NCBI GenBank assembly: GCA_023512135.1
Contig: JAIMAG010000001.1
Span: forward strand, 310,001-374,000
Direction of reading: 5' to 3'
Length of the DNA: 64,000 nucleotides
Source of the DNA: Terriglobia bacterium
GTDB taxonomy: Bacteria > Acidobacteriota > Terriglobia > Acidiferrales > UBA7541
Below are positions 1-8,501 of the stretch, piece by piece. How positions within the stretch are numbered: the stretch's first letter is position 1; each line of letters opens with the position of its first letter. The translations under genes were made by a program, and so were the position numbers. The notes below the pieces were generated by a model. It saw only the letters and a list, made by a program, of their open reading frames with translations, was not told the DNA's origin and made no database searches.

Positions 1-1
1 A

Positions 2-838
2 TACCTGGAACTGCCCCCGGAAGCGTTTGAGCGGCAGATTTTCGTCAAGCAGAACGCCGGCGAGCGCTTTGCGGCGGACCTGGCAAGGCAACTCGCCGTG
101 CGCACGCCGCAGGGCGTGGTCGAGCACATCGCCATTGGCGCCGCGACTGATCCCTATCAGCCGGCCGAACGCCGTTTTGGCAACACGCGCGCAATCCTGG
201 AGCAGATTGCCGCCCGCCCCGGCCTGAGTGTTTCCGTGACCACGAAATCGGATCAGATCGTGCGCGACCTCGACGTGCTGCAGCGGATCGCGACGCATTC
301 GTTGCTGACGATCAACGTCAGCGTGACCACCCTGCGGCCGCGCCTGGCGCGGTGGCTCGAGCCGCGTGCGCCCCGGCCGGACCTGCGTCTGGCGGCGGTG
401 CGGCGGCTGCGGGAAGCCGGCCTCGCGGTCGGCGTGTTTGCCATGCCGGTGCTGCCCGGGTTGACCGATCGCGCGGAAGATCTGGATGCACTGGCCCGCG
501 CCGCCCGGGAGGCAGATGCCTGCTGGTTCTGCGGACAGGTTCTGTTTCTGATGCCGGCCTCGCGGAAAGTGTTCTTGCCGTTTCTGGAAGCAAAATTCCC
601 GCGGCTCGCGCGCAGCTACCGGCGATGGTACAGCCGCAACGGCTACGCACCAGAACAGTACCGCGAGCAGATCGCGCGGCGTTTCGCCGAGCTCCGCGCC
701 AAATACGGTCTCGCCGCCCGTCCGCAACCGGTGCGTCCTGATTGTACAAAGGTGTGTTGGGGAACGACGCATCCGCAGGCAGACCAGCTGGAACTGCTTC
801 CCGACAGAAATGAATTCACCCGTGCTTGTCTTGCGTAG
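2..838 (+). CDS. Radical SAM protein, SPL/Rv2578c-like (5' partial)
   Basis: The open frame runs in from the left edge of the window, so the start and the N-terminal [4Fe-4S] cysteine motif are missing. The visible 278 residues contain VEHIAIGAATDPYQPAE, a TKSD segment and a VMPVLPG-like strand (FAMPVLPGLTD). These are typical of the COG1533 radical SAM family that includes spore photoproduct lyase relatives and Rv2578c. Known members bind SAM and an iron-sulfur cluster, and their substrates are mostly undefined. Here the family call rests on the C-terminal two thirds of the barrel. The C-terminus has one CW pair (KVCWGT). Nothing follows in the same direction except the tRNA at 1084, so no operon context helps. 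Confidence 0.75.
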   Translation, partial: YLELPPEAFERQIFVKQNAGERFAADLARQLAVRTPQGVVEHIAIGAATDPYQPAERRFGNTRAILEQIAARPGLSVSVTTKSDQIVRDLDVLQRIATHSLLTINVSVTTLRPRLARWLEPRAPRPDLRLAAVRRLREAGLAVGVFAMPVLPGLTDRAEDLDALARAAREADACWFCGQVLFLMPASRKVFLPFLEAKFPRLARSYRRWYSRNGYAPEQYREQIARRFAELRAKYGLAARPQPVRPDCTKVCWGTTHPQADQLELLPDRNEFTRACLA

Positions 839-1083
839 GTCTGCAGAATATGTCCAGGTTGCCCGGCCATCTGCCTTTTCCTCGTAAAGCGATTGAGCGG
901 GCATTCGGGCGCCGGGAAAGTCACAACGCCCAACCAGCAAAAAAAGGCAGCCGGCAGAAATCGCCTGCGGCGGCGCGAGGCCCGCAAAGGTGAGGGTCGG
1001 GCTGACCCAGTCCCTACATTTGTCCTTGCAGCGCTTGGGCACGAATCGGGCATGCTACACTAGGCTCTGATGTTTCCCTCGCC

Positions 1084-1159
1084 GGGCCCGTAGCTCAGCG
1101 GTCAGAGCAGCGGACTCATAATCCGTTGGTCCCTGGTTCGAATCCAGGCGGGCCCACCA
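1084..1159 (+). tRNA. tRNA with CAU anticodon, probably tRNA-Ile2 (lysidine-modified)
   Basis: A complete 76-nt cloverleaf is visible: acceptor GGGCCCG pairs with CGGGCCC, followed by an encoded CCA. The D arm is TAGCTCAG..., the anticodon stem is GCGGA/TCCGT around loop CTCATAA, and the T arm has GGTTCGAATCC. The anticodon is CAT. Pairs C4-G69 and C5-G68 in the acceptor, and the variable segment TTGGTC, resemble E. coli tRNA-Ile2, which TilS converts to read AUA. Elongator tRNA-Met is the alternative. Confidence 0.92.
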
Positions 1160-1210
1160 GCGTCTTCCGACAGCTGCTCCACCTCCCCCGCTGACCCTGT
1201 GCGGGGTAAA

Positions 1211-1289
1211 CCTGCTGGCAACGCAGCAGGAAGAACAGAGAGCCGATTTTTCGTGCCAGATGGAGCCGAGCTTCTGCAGTGCTGGCACG
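1211..1289. other. Two hairpins in the tail of the EPS operon
   Basis: Between the tRNA and the last gene of the minus-strand EPS operon lie two perfect inverted repeats. CCTGCTG/CAGCAGG spans 1211-1230 with a 6-nt loop. CGTGCCAG/CTGGCACG has arms at 1252-1259 and 1282-1289. They lie 37-115 nt beyond the operon's stop codon. Read on the minus strand, neither is followed by a clear U tract, so they may only stabilise the mRNA 3' end. Confidence 0.35.
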
Positions 1290-1325
1290 GTGTGCGTTCG
1301 ACTCGTTTTGCCCGTACGGTTTGGA

Positions 1326-2540
1326 TCAGGCGTGACTTGACTCGGCGTGGCAGAGAGACCGGTACAGCTCGGCAACCGCACGAGCCGTGCTTTCGGCCGA
1401 GAAGCGTTCGTGCACTCGTGCGAGGGCAGCGGCACGCAGCCGTTCGCAGAGCTCGGGATCACGCAACACCAGCAAGCATCTGGCCGCCAGCTCGTCGGGC
1501 TGCTGGGTCGGCACCCAGAGCCCGCTGACCCCGTCCTCGACCACTTCGGCCATGCCCCCCACCGGGCGCACGACCACCGGCACACCGAGCGCCATCGCTT
1601 CGAGCAGCACCATCGGCAGACCTTCGTGATCCGAACAGAGAACGAACACGTCCAGGGCGCGGAGCACGTCGTAGATATCGGCGCGATGGCCGGTGAACAC
1701 CACATGTTCACTCAGTCCCAGTCGATGGGCCTGCTGGCGAAGCGGGCGCGCCTGGCTGCCTTCGCCAGCGATGAGGAAGCGGATGCCGGGGTCCTGCGCA
1801 ATCATCCTCCGCGCAGCTTCCAGGAACACGTCCAGTCGCTTGACCGGCTCCAGCCGGCCGGCGGTTCCCACTACGCGGCAATCGGCCGGCAATCCAAGCC
1901 GCTGCCGGGCCTGCTGCGGGGTCAGTGTCGAGCACACCCGTGCGGCATCGATGCCGTTCCGAATCACCACCACGCGCTCGTCGCCGAATCGGCGGGCGAG
2001 CTGCCGACGCAGGTTTTCGCTCACCGCAATCACGCGGTCGGTGCTGTACCGGGCTGCCAGACTGTCCAGCCAGTGCACCGTCAGCTGTCGTACTCGTTTC
2101 CAGCCGTGCACCGGCTCCGGTGCGCCGTGCTGCGTGCGGACCACCACCGGTATCCGGAGCCGGCTGGCCAGCAGTGCCGCCAGCAGGTTTTCTTTATAGC
2201 GGTGAGAGTGCAGCACCTGGACGTTCCGGCCGCGGAGGAAATCGGTCGCGCGACGCAGGAGGCCAAAAAACGAGAACTGACTTTCGGGAATCACCAGGAC
2301 TTCCACGCCGCATGCGCGAGCTTCGTCGGCCAGGCGTCCTTCGTTCAGGAAAATCGCGAGGAGCTGGAAGTCGCCGCTCCGGGCCAGGGAACGCAACAGG
2401 GTGGCCACCTGCACCTCCGCGCCCGCCCACAGGTCGCCCGAGGCGATGTGACAGACACTGATCTGCGGGCAGCGCGAGGTCTGTTCGCCCGCCGGTGCTG
2501 CCGGCGGCTCAAGCCCGACGGCTGGGTTGCCAACTGACAA
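1326..2540 (-). CDS. Glycosyltransferase family 4 (EPS assembly)
   Basis: A 404-residue GT-B glycosyltransferase. The N-terminal half opens with ISVCHIASGDLWAGAE, the usual glycine-rich donor/acceptor loop of GT4 enzymes. The C-terminal half has VVGTAGRLEPVKRLD, a FTGHR strand and the E-x7-E nucleotide-sugar motif (DHEGLPMVLLEAMALG). It probably adds one sugar to the undecaprenyl-linked repeat unit on the cytoplasmic face. It is the last gene of the long EPS operon. Its start overlaps the upstream GT2 gene by 32 bp, which suggests translational coupling. Donor and acceptor cannot be read from the sequence. The 25-residue alanine/proline-rich extension before ISVCHI is unusual, so a later start is possible. 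Confidence 0.88.
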   Translation of the reverse strand: MSVGNPAVGLEPPAAPAGEQTSRCPQISVCHIASGDLWAGAEVQVATLLRSLARSGDFQLLAIFLNEGRLADEARACGVEVLVIPESQFSFFGLLRRATDFLRGRNVQVLHSHRYKENLLAALLASRLRIPVVVRTQHGAPEPVHGWKRVRQLTVHWLDSLAARYSTDRVIAVSENLRRQLARRFGDERVVVIRNGIDAARVCSTLTPQQARQRLGLPADCRVVGTAGRLEPVKRLDVFLEAARRMIAQDPGIRFLIAGEGSQARPLRQQAHRLGLSEHVVFTGHRADIYDVLRALDVFVLCSDHEGLPMVLLEAMALGVPVVVRPVGGMAEVVEDGVSGLWVPTQQPDELAARCLLVLRDPELCERLRAAALARVHERFSAESTARAVAELYRSLCHAESSHA

Positions 2541-3648
2541 ATCGTTCTCCGGACAGATAGTACATCCAGGCCATCACCGTGGCGGCGCTGCCCAGCAGGA
2601 AAAAGCCCGCCGGACGCAGCAGCCTCAGCATGGGCAGGGGTTTCAGCAGCAGGGACAGCAGCCCGCCTCCGTACAACGCCATCTGCGCGAGCAGCGCCAA
2701 CCGGTACAGGTTTCCTGCCTGGTGCAGCGCGACGCTGGACGCCAGCAGACCGAGGGCCGCAAAGGGCACCAGCCAGCGGAACAGTTTATGGCTGGCGAGC
2801 TGCACGGCAAAGAAACCGTAGCGAAACGGATTCAGCAGATGGACATGCAGGAAAAGCACGTCCAGCCCGTGGACGATCGTACGCACCTTACGGGTCAGTT
2901 CATCGCGCTCGGAACGAACCAGTCCGTAGCGGCCGCGACACTCCGGATCCACAATGGTGCGCAGCCCCTTCTCGGCTGCGTGCAGGGGCAGAAAGAAGTC
3001 GCTGGACATCGTCGGGTGCCAGTCGTTGCAGATCTCGCGACGGGCTGCGAAAAACGAGCCACTGACGCCGATCAGAGATCCCGCGCGGGCTTCCAGCCGC
3101 CGCAACGCCATCTCCAGGTGCACGTAGATGCGTTCGCCCGCCCACGGCACCTTCTCGCCGAGCACTTCATCTTCGCTGCTCACACAGCCGACCGTCGGGT
3201 CGGCGAAATTGGAAACGATCTTCTGCAGCGCGTCGCGGTCAAGCTCCACCGAGCAGTCCGTGAACACAACGATTTCACCCTGCGATACCTGCAGTGCCAG
3301 CAACTGAGCAAAATGCTTTCCTTTTCGCTCCTTCGACTCGATACAGATCACACCCTGGTTTTCATACCGCCGTGCCACTGCGACGGTGTCATCGCTCGAA
3401 CCATCCGAGACAACGATGATTTCGCGCTTCTCGGCCGGATAGTCCAGCGCCAGCGTGTTCTCGATCTTGCGAGCCAGTTTCGCTGCTTCGTTATGAGCCG
3501 GGATGATCACCGTCACGGTCGGGAGCAGAGGCGCCCGCTGGTGGGAAATCCTTCGCCGCTGCGACACCAGCGCAACCAGCAAGGGGTAGCCCACGAACGT
3601 GTAGGCCAGAAATGCGGCGCACAGCCAGAAGATCCAGGTCCAAATCAT
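2509..3648 (-). CDS. Membrane-associated glycosyltransferase family 2
   Basis: A 379-residue GT2 enzyme. An N-terminal membrane helix (IWTWIFWLCAAFLAYTFVGY) is followed by a GT-A domain: PTVTVIIPAHNEA, then VVSDGSSDDT for the nucleotide, then TDCSVELD as the DXD-like metal site. Acceptor-side residues lie around GSFFAARREI. Three hydrophobic segments end the protein (LFRWLVPFAALGLLA, MALYGGGLLSLL, GFFLLGSAATVMAWMYYL). This layout is common in polysaccharide polymerising or chain-extending GT2 proteins such as IcaA/HAS relatives, although this one is short. The gene lies 4 bp after the upstream GT4 gene and overlaps the downstream one. The sugar specificity is not predictable. Confidence 0.87.
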   Translation of the reverse strand: MIWTWIFWLCAAFLAYTFVGYPLLVALVSQRRRISHQRAPLLPTVTVIIPAHNEAAKLARKIENTLALDYPAEKREIIVVSDGSSDDTVAVARRYENQGVICIESKERKGKHFAQLLALQVSQGEIVVFTDCSVELDRDALQKIVSNFADPTVGCVSSEDEVLGEKVPWAGERIYVHLEMALRRLEARAGSLIGVSGSFFAARREICNDWHPTMSSDFFLPLHAAEKGLRTIVDPECRGRYGLVRSERDELTRKVRTIVHGLDVLFLHVHLLNPFRYGFFAVQLASHKLFRWLVPFAALGLLASSVALHQAGNLYRLALLAQMALYGGGLLSLLLKPLPMLRLLRPAGFFLLGSAATVMAWMYYLSGERFVSWQPSRRA

Positions 3649-3652
3649 AGCT

Positions 3653-4768
3653 CTATCGCGACTCCAGAATCCGCGTGTAAAGCTCTTCGTACGCGTGGAT
3701 CATGCGGTCCAGCGTGAACTCGCGGTACAGCTTCGCCCGGGCTGCCGCGCCCATGCTGCGGCCCAGCTCCGGGTGGTCGAGCAGGCGGGCGATGCCGTCT
3801 GCCAGCTCATCCGCGTTGCCGGGCGCGACCAGAAATCCGGTGCACCCGTCTTCGACCGCTTCCTGCGGACCCCCTGACCGGGTTACCACCATCGGCTTGC
3901 CGGCGGCCATCGCCTCCAGCGCGACCAGCGGGAACCCTTCGCTGGTGGACGCCAGCACAAAAATGTCCAGTTCGTTCAGGATCCGCGGGACATCCGCACG
4001 AAAGCCCAGGAAGAAAAAACGATCGCGCAGCCCCAGCTCGTCCACCAGTCGGAACAGCGGCGCTCCGAGCCGCGAATCCACATCGCCGACAGCGAGGAAG
4101 CGCGCGTGTGGATAGCGCTGCGCCAGCCGATGTGCCGCCCGGATGAAGTACTCATGGCCTTTGCTCTGGCGAATGTTGGCTACCGTTCCGATCAGGATTT
4201 CACCGTTCTGGCACTGCAGCTCCTGCCGAAGCCGGCCGCGGGACACCGGTGCAAAGCGCTCGGGAGCGATGCCGTTGTAGATGCGGATCAACTTCTCCGG
4301 CGGGAATCCGGCTTCGGCGAGCAGGCTCCGGACGTGATCGCAGACCGTTACCACGGCAGCAGCACGGGAACGCACGGTTCGCAGCTTCACCGCCTGCCGC
4401 AGCTCGCGGGCATGCCGCAGTTCGATGGCACCATGGTACGTCACGACCGTGGGTCGGCCAGTCCACCAGCCCGCCAGGCAGCTGTAGAAATTCTGGTCGG
4501 GCAGGTGCGAATGGATCAGGTCTACGGCTTCGGCCCGCACCAGCCGCGCCAGCCCGCGCGGCACCCGCAGGTCGTACCACTTCCTGCCGTTGACGATGTG
4601 CGTCGAGACACCGGCAGCACAAAGCTGCTGGTACAACCAGTCATCCTTGGGCACGACCGCAATCGAGCGGAAACGCGTCGGATCGAGCTGCGTGGCCAGT
4701 TGCAGCAGAACCGTTTCGGCGCCGCCGGGCCCTGCCGTTTCAATCGTGTGGAGGATCGTGTACTTCAT
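3653..4768 (-). CDS. Glycosyltransferase family 4
   Basis: 371 residues beginning MKYTILHTIETAGPGGAE, a typical GT4 N-terminus with the GGAE loop. The C-terminal nucleotide-sugar domain has IGTVANIRQSKGHEYFIRA, the strand FFLGFR and the E-x7-E motif STSEGFPLVALEAMA. The same frame stays open far upstream, but the ATG at 4768 is the start because it overlaps the previous gene's stop as ATGA (4765-4768), a classic coupled junction. It probably adds one sugar to the EPS repeat unit in the cytoplasm. The donor is unknown. Confidence 0.88.
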   Translation of the reverse strand: MKYTILHTIETAGPGGAETVLLQLATQLDPTRFRSIAVVPKDDWLYQQLCAAGVSTHIVNGRKWYDLRVPRGLARLVRAEAVDLIHSHLPDQNFYSCLAGWWTGRPTVVTYHGAIELRHARELRQAVKLRTVRSRAAAVVTVCDHVRSLLAEAGFPPEKLIRIYNGIAPERFAPVSRGRLRQELQCQNGEILIGTVANIRQSKGHEYFIRAAHRLAQRYPHARFLAVGDVDSRLGAPLFRLVDELGLRDRFFFLGFRADVPRILNELDIFVLASTSEGFPLVALEAMAAGKPMVVTRSGGPQEAVEDGCTGFLVAPGNADELADGIARLLDHPELGRSMGAAARAKLYREFTLDRMIHAYEELYTRILESR

Positions 4769-6018
4769 CCCGATGATCCTCCTGCGGCGAGCACGTTCGG
4801 CTTCGGCGCCAGTTCTGCCCGCGCCGGCCGGCGGAACAGCTCGTGCAGGTAGAGCTTCAGCTCGAACCAGCCCGGAGCCGGGTCGTCCCAGCGCAGCACT
4901 TCGCTGCGCGTGTTCGGTGTGCCGGGGCGGAGAAAGTTGCCGAGCGCACGCCAGCGAGAAGCCGCTGCGGGCGCCAGCCGGCGAACCTGTTCCTGGTTTC
5001 GAAAGACAGCGAGCAGGTGATCGAGCTCGCCCAGTCGCCACCGGCTGCGCACCCACGGCCGATAGTGGAACTGCGGGGCCACAGGCTCGCCGGTGGCCAG
5101 CCGGTAGAGCAACAGCGGGAAATCCATCCCGGCATCGATCGCCAGTTGCAGCGAGCCCCAGAAGCGCGCGTTGATCTCCATCAGTTTCAGTTTCCCGTCG
5201 CGGCGGTCCTGCTTGTATTCGACCATGGCCGGCCCGTTCCATTCGAACGCCCGCAGCAGCGCGAACGACTGTTCCACCAGGGATTCGTCCAGCGGCAGGC
5301 TTTCGCGTAGCACGCTCACCCCGCCCCAGGGAGGCTTTTCCCGGAGCCGGCGGTGGCAGAAGGCCGCCTTCAGCTCCTGATTCCAGACCAGGAGAAACAC
5401 CCCGCGCCCTTCGCCTTCGATTTTTTCCTGCACCAGCGGCGCCGGGCCCTGCGCGGCCATCTCAGCATAGGCCTGCTGCAGCTCCGCTGCGGTCTGGGCG
5501 TAGTGGACCGACCCACTCACCCAGCCGCCGTTTTGCAGCGTCCGTGAGAACCGCGGTTTGATCACCACGGGAAAGGGCAGCCGGGCCGCAAACGCTGCCA
5601 GCGATTCTCCCGGCTGGCGCGTGAAGGTGGTGGGCACGGCGATGCCGAGCGTTTCGGCGATCTGCAGCACGGCAGCCTTGTCCTGCACGCGCCGCAAGCA
5701 GGCTTCCTCGCCGATGGGCAAGCACACCGAGGCAGGGAGCTCGGTCTGCAGCGGTGCGGCCAGCAGCGTGGTCACGTCGGTCATGGGCAGCAGGAGCCGG
5801 TAATCGCCGGAGTGCATCTCTTGCCGCAGGAATTGCTGGAACTCGCGCGGCCGCTCCCACGGCGAGGGATAGCAAACGCCGCGCGCGCAGTACCGGGAAC
5901 TGCCCGCCAGGCTTCGCGCCGCGCTGTGCCCGACGACCACCCGAATGCCCGCGCGGCCGAGCGAGCGCACCACGGCCAGCGTTGCGCGCTGGTCACCATC
6001 GGTGACAAAAACCGCCAT
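4765..6018 (-). CDS. ATP-grasp family ligase in EPS operon
   Basis: 417 residues. The N-terminus MAVFVTDGDQRATLAVVRSL is the pre-ATP-grasp Rossmann-like domain. The ATP-grasp fold follows, with FPVVIKPRFSR as the first lysine-bearing strand, LVQEKIEGEGRG as the adenine-binding hinge and KLMEINARFWGS as the metal-binding E-x-N-x-R strand. Such enzymes form acyl-phosphate intermediates and make amide or thioester bonds. EPS-linked members are thought to attach an amino acid or acid to a sugar or precursor, but no substrate is proven by sequence. I chose the ATG at 6018 (8 nt past the upstream stop, preceded by GGTAGGAA) over an in-frame upstream start inside the previous gene. Confidence 0.82.
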   Translation of the reverse strand: MAVFVTDGDQRATLAVVRSLGRAGIRVVVGHSAARSLAGSSRYCARGVCYPSPWERPREFQQFLRQEMHSGDYRLLLPMTDVTTLLAAPLQTELPASVCLPIGEEACLRRVQDKAAVLQIAETLGIAVPTTFTRQPGESLAAFAARLPFPVVIKPRFSRTLQNGGWVSGSVHYAQTAAELQQAYAEMAAQGPAPLVQEKIEGEGRGVFLLVWNQELKAAFCHRRLREKPPWGGVSVLRESLPLDESLVEQSFALLRAFEWNGPAMVEYKQDRRDGKLKLMEINARFWGSLQLAIDAGMDFPLLLYRLATGEPVAPQFHYRPWVRSRWRLGELDHLLAVFRNQEQVRRLAPAAASRWRALGNFLRPGTPNTRSEVLRWDDPAPGWFELKLYLHELFRRPARAELAPKPNVLAAGGSSG

Positions 6019-6025
6019 CGAGTTC

Positions 6026-7036
6026 CTACCTTCCCCAGGCAAGCCGGAAGCGGGTGACGGCTGCAGAAAAGTTTCCGTCCCGGCCCACCACGCAGCCCTC
6101 ATGGAGCAGGAAGCGGCGCACCGTCAGCAGGTCATCCTGGGCGCGATGCACACCGCTGCGCACGGTAAACGCGCAGGCAAACCCGGCCTCTTTCACGTGT
6201 TCCCGCACCTGCGGGTTCCAGTTCCCGTTCGGGTAAGCGAAGGCACGCACCGGCTGCTGGAGCTTCGTCTCAATCTGCTGCCGGGAATCAGACAGCTCGC
6301 GCATCACGGTGGCCTCATCTTCATAGGTCAGCAGCGGATGCGTGACCGTGTGCGAGCCGAAACGAATTCCGGCCCGCGCCATCTCGGCCGCTTCCTCCCA
6401 GCTCAACATCGCGTCGCCGTTGGCACCGCCGATCCCCTCGGTCAGGGGCCGCAAAATGTCTTCGCGCCGCGCCGCGGGCATGTGCTTCAGACACTCGATC
6501 CAGGCTTCGGGTTCGCTGTGTGCCTTGCAGCCTGCTTGCACAGCCCGCTGGCGGATCTGTTCCCGCAGAGCCGGGTCCTGCCAGGCGCGGAGAAGCTGTT
6601 CCGGCCAGAACGTCCGGTCGGTCCCGATGAAGCCGGTGGCCAGGAAAATCGTTGCCGGCAGACGATGCTGGAGCAGTAGCGGGAAGGCGGTGGTGTAGTT
6701 GTCGCGCCAGCCGTCATCGAACGTGATCAAGCAGGCCGGTCGGCCGTTGCTGGGCTCGCGGTCGCCGCTCAGGAATTCGTCCAGGGAGATGACCCGGAAA
6801 TTCTGGCCGAGGAATTCCAGCAGTCGGGCGAACGTGGTCGCGCGCATCACCATGCCCGGCAGCGAGTGGGCCCGGCGTTGCTGTTCCGGGTTCAGGATGC
6901 GGTGCAGCCCCAGCACGTAGACCGCGTTCGGGCGTCGGCTGCGAATAACCGGTGCGGCGCGGCGCAGCCTTCCGCTCGAGCCGTAGAGCAGTTCCGCCAA
7001 AGCAAAGCGGATTCGTTGGCGCCAGCTAGCGCGCAT
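6026..7036 (-). CDS. Polysaccharide deacetylase (NodB/CE4)
   Basis: 336 residues. CE4 motifs appear in order: CLITFDDGWRDN (catalytic base and metal aspartates), FGSHTVTHP (the H-x-x-x-H metal site) and AFAYPNGNWN. The enzyme should remove N-acetyl groups from amino sugars of the EPS or its lipid-linked precursor. There is no clear signal peptide; the N-terminus is basic (MRASWRQRIRFALAELLYG), so it may act at the inner membrane. The ATG at 7036 overlaps the upstream gene by 11 bp. An ATG at 7105 lies deeper inside that gene and is less likely. Confidence 0.88.
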   Translation of the reverse strand: MRASWRQRIRFALAELLYGSSGRLRRAAPVIRSRRPNAVYVLGLHRILNPEQQRRAHSLPGMVMRATTFARLLEFLGQNFRVISLDEFLSGDREPSNGRPACLITFDDGWRDNYTTAFPLLLQHRLPATIFLATGFIGTDRTFWPEQLLRAWQDPALREQIRQRAVQAGCKAHSEPEAWIECLKHMPAARREDILRPLTEGIGGANGDAMLSWEEAAEMARAGIRFGSHTVTHPLLTYEDEATVMRELSDSRQQIETKLQQPVRAFAYPNGNWNPQVREHVKEAGFACAFTVRSGVHRAQDDLLTVRRFLLHEGCVVGRDGNFSAAVTRFRLAWGR

Positions 7037-8351
7037 GGGCCACTGTTTCCTCAAAGACGCGTGCCAGCCGCTCCGCCTGGCGATCCCAGCGGAATTGGGC
7101 AACAAATTCCGGACGTCGCGGGTGGGGCAACGCGTCCTTTCTCTGATAGTTCTTTAGAACGGATTTCAGAATTTCCTTGATCCGGGCAGGATCCTCCGGG
7201 GGAAGTACCCAGCCGGCATCGGCACCCTCGATGAGTTCCTGGATTCCACCCGGACTGGTCACCGCCAGAATCGGACGCCCCGTGCGCAGATAATCGTAGG
7301 TTTTTCCGGCAATGGCCTGGCGGGAGTAGTCCGGCCGTCCCCAGAGCAGCAACAGGAAGTCGCTGGCCCGCAGCATCTGCAGCACTTGTGTGCGGTCGCT
7401 CAGGTAAGGATAGAATTCCGTGATTTCGTTCAGCGCCGAATTGCGGATGAACTCGACGATGCCGCTGTGCGGGTAACCGCCGATGTTCAACCGCAGACGG
7501 GCTTTCAGCTCCGGACATTCACCGAGCAGCTCGGCCAGCGCTTCGAAGAACTTGCCTTCGTTGCCGTGGTACACCGTGCCGAAGTGCGACAGGTGGACGA
7601 AGCCAGGGGGGAGAGCGTTCGCCGGGGTGGCGTCCAGGGCGGCGAAATCTTCTTCCCAGAAGCCGTTTCGAACGACTGCGAATTTTTCTGCCGGCAGGCC
7701 CTGCCGCTGGATCAATTCATCGGCGTGTCCCTGCATCATCACCACGACGCGGTCGGCACGGCGCATCACGTGGGCATACAGCCAGGAATCGGCCCGTGCG
7801 CGCAGCCGCTGCGGTTTGGGGTACCAGGGGTCCATGAATTCCGAAACCCAGGGCACCCCGAACAAATCCTTCAGCAGCAGACCCACCACAGGTGCCGCGC
7901 GGGGCGGTGTGGTCGTGTAGACAAGATCGAACGGCCGCTCCATGTGCAGGCGGACCGCCTGCAGCAGAGCAAACGGAATCCAGCCTGCCGTCTCATCGGG
8001 AAAATACAGTGTGGAACGCACCAGTGCCGCCATCCCCCGCAACCACCGGCCGACCTGCGAAGGTCCACGCCCGTTGTTGCTCGTCGGCAGAAACCCGGCA
8101 CGGCGCAGCACGGTGGCCGCCTGGTTGTCCAACTGCATGAGACGCAGATACGGTGTGCGAACGATCCGTACCTGCGGCGGCAGTTTTTCCAGCAGAGCCG
8201 GTTCGGATGCGTCGCGCTCCTCCCGGATGGTCAGCACGGTCGGTTCCCAGCCGTGGTCGGTGAGGTAGCGCGTCATTGCCGTCATGCGGTGGACGGCGCT
8301 GGTTCGTCGGGGTGGATAATCAAAGGAGATGATCAGAACTCGTTTTTTCAT
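7026..8351 (-). CDS. Glycosyltransferase family 4
   Basis: 441 residues starting MKKRVLIISFDYPPRRTSAV, the first strand and glycine-poor loop of GT4 proteins with a FDYPP signature. The C-terminal half has FVHLSHFGTVYHGNEG, a helix-rich donor domain and RPILAVTSPGG. It resembles uncharacterised GT4 proteins in EPS clusters. The canonical E-x7-E motif is not obvious: the equivalent segment reads LLLLWGRPDYSRQAIAGKTYDYL. The true start is the ATG at 8351; the frame is open upstream to 8498 but reads through 150 bp of apparent spacer. The first residues beyond that lack conserved features. Confidence 0.82.
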   Translation of the reverse strand: MKKRVLIISFDYPPRRTSAVHRMTAMTRYLTDHGWEPTVLTIREERDASEPALLEKLPPQVRIVRTPYLRLMQLDNQAATVLRRAGFLPTSNNGRGPSQVGRWLRGMAALVRSTLYFPDETAGWIPFALLQAVRLHMERPFDLVYTTTPPRAAPVVGLLLKDLFGVPWVSEFMDPWYPKPQRLRARADSWLYAHVMRRADRVVVMMQGHADELIQRQGLPAEKFAVVRNGFWEEDFAALDATPANALPPGFVHLSHFGTVYHGNEGKFFEALAELLGECPELKARLRLNIGGYPHSGIVEFIRNSALNEITEFYPYLSDRTQVLQMLRASDFLLLLWGRPDYSRQAIAGKTYDYLRTGRPILAVTSPGGIQELIEGADAGWVLPPEDPARIKEILKSVLKNYQRKDALPHPRRPEFVAQFRWDRQAERLARVFEETVAHAR

Positions 8352-8501
8352 CGTTCCAGCTCTTTCGTGGTCGACGGGGATCCAGCCGGGGGCGGCCCGA
8401 TGGCGATGAGGTTGTTTCGCCGCCCGGGCGCCTGGCCGGGTGGTCGCATCGGCGGCATGCTGCTGCGGATGATTCGGCATCGCCCCGGGTGTTCGCATCC
8501 G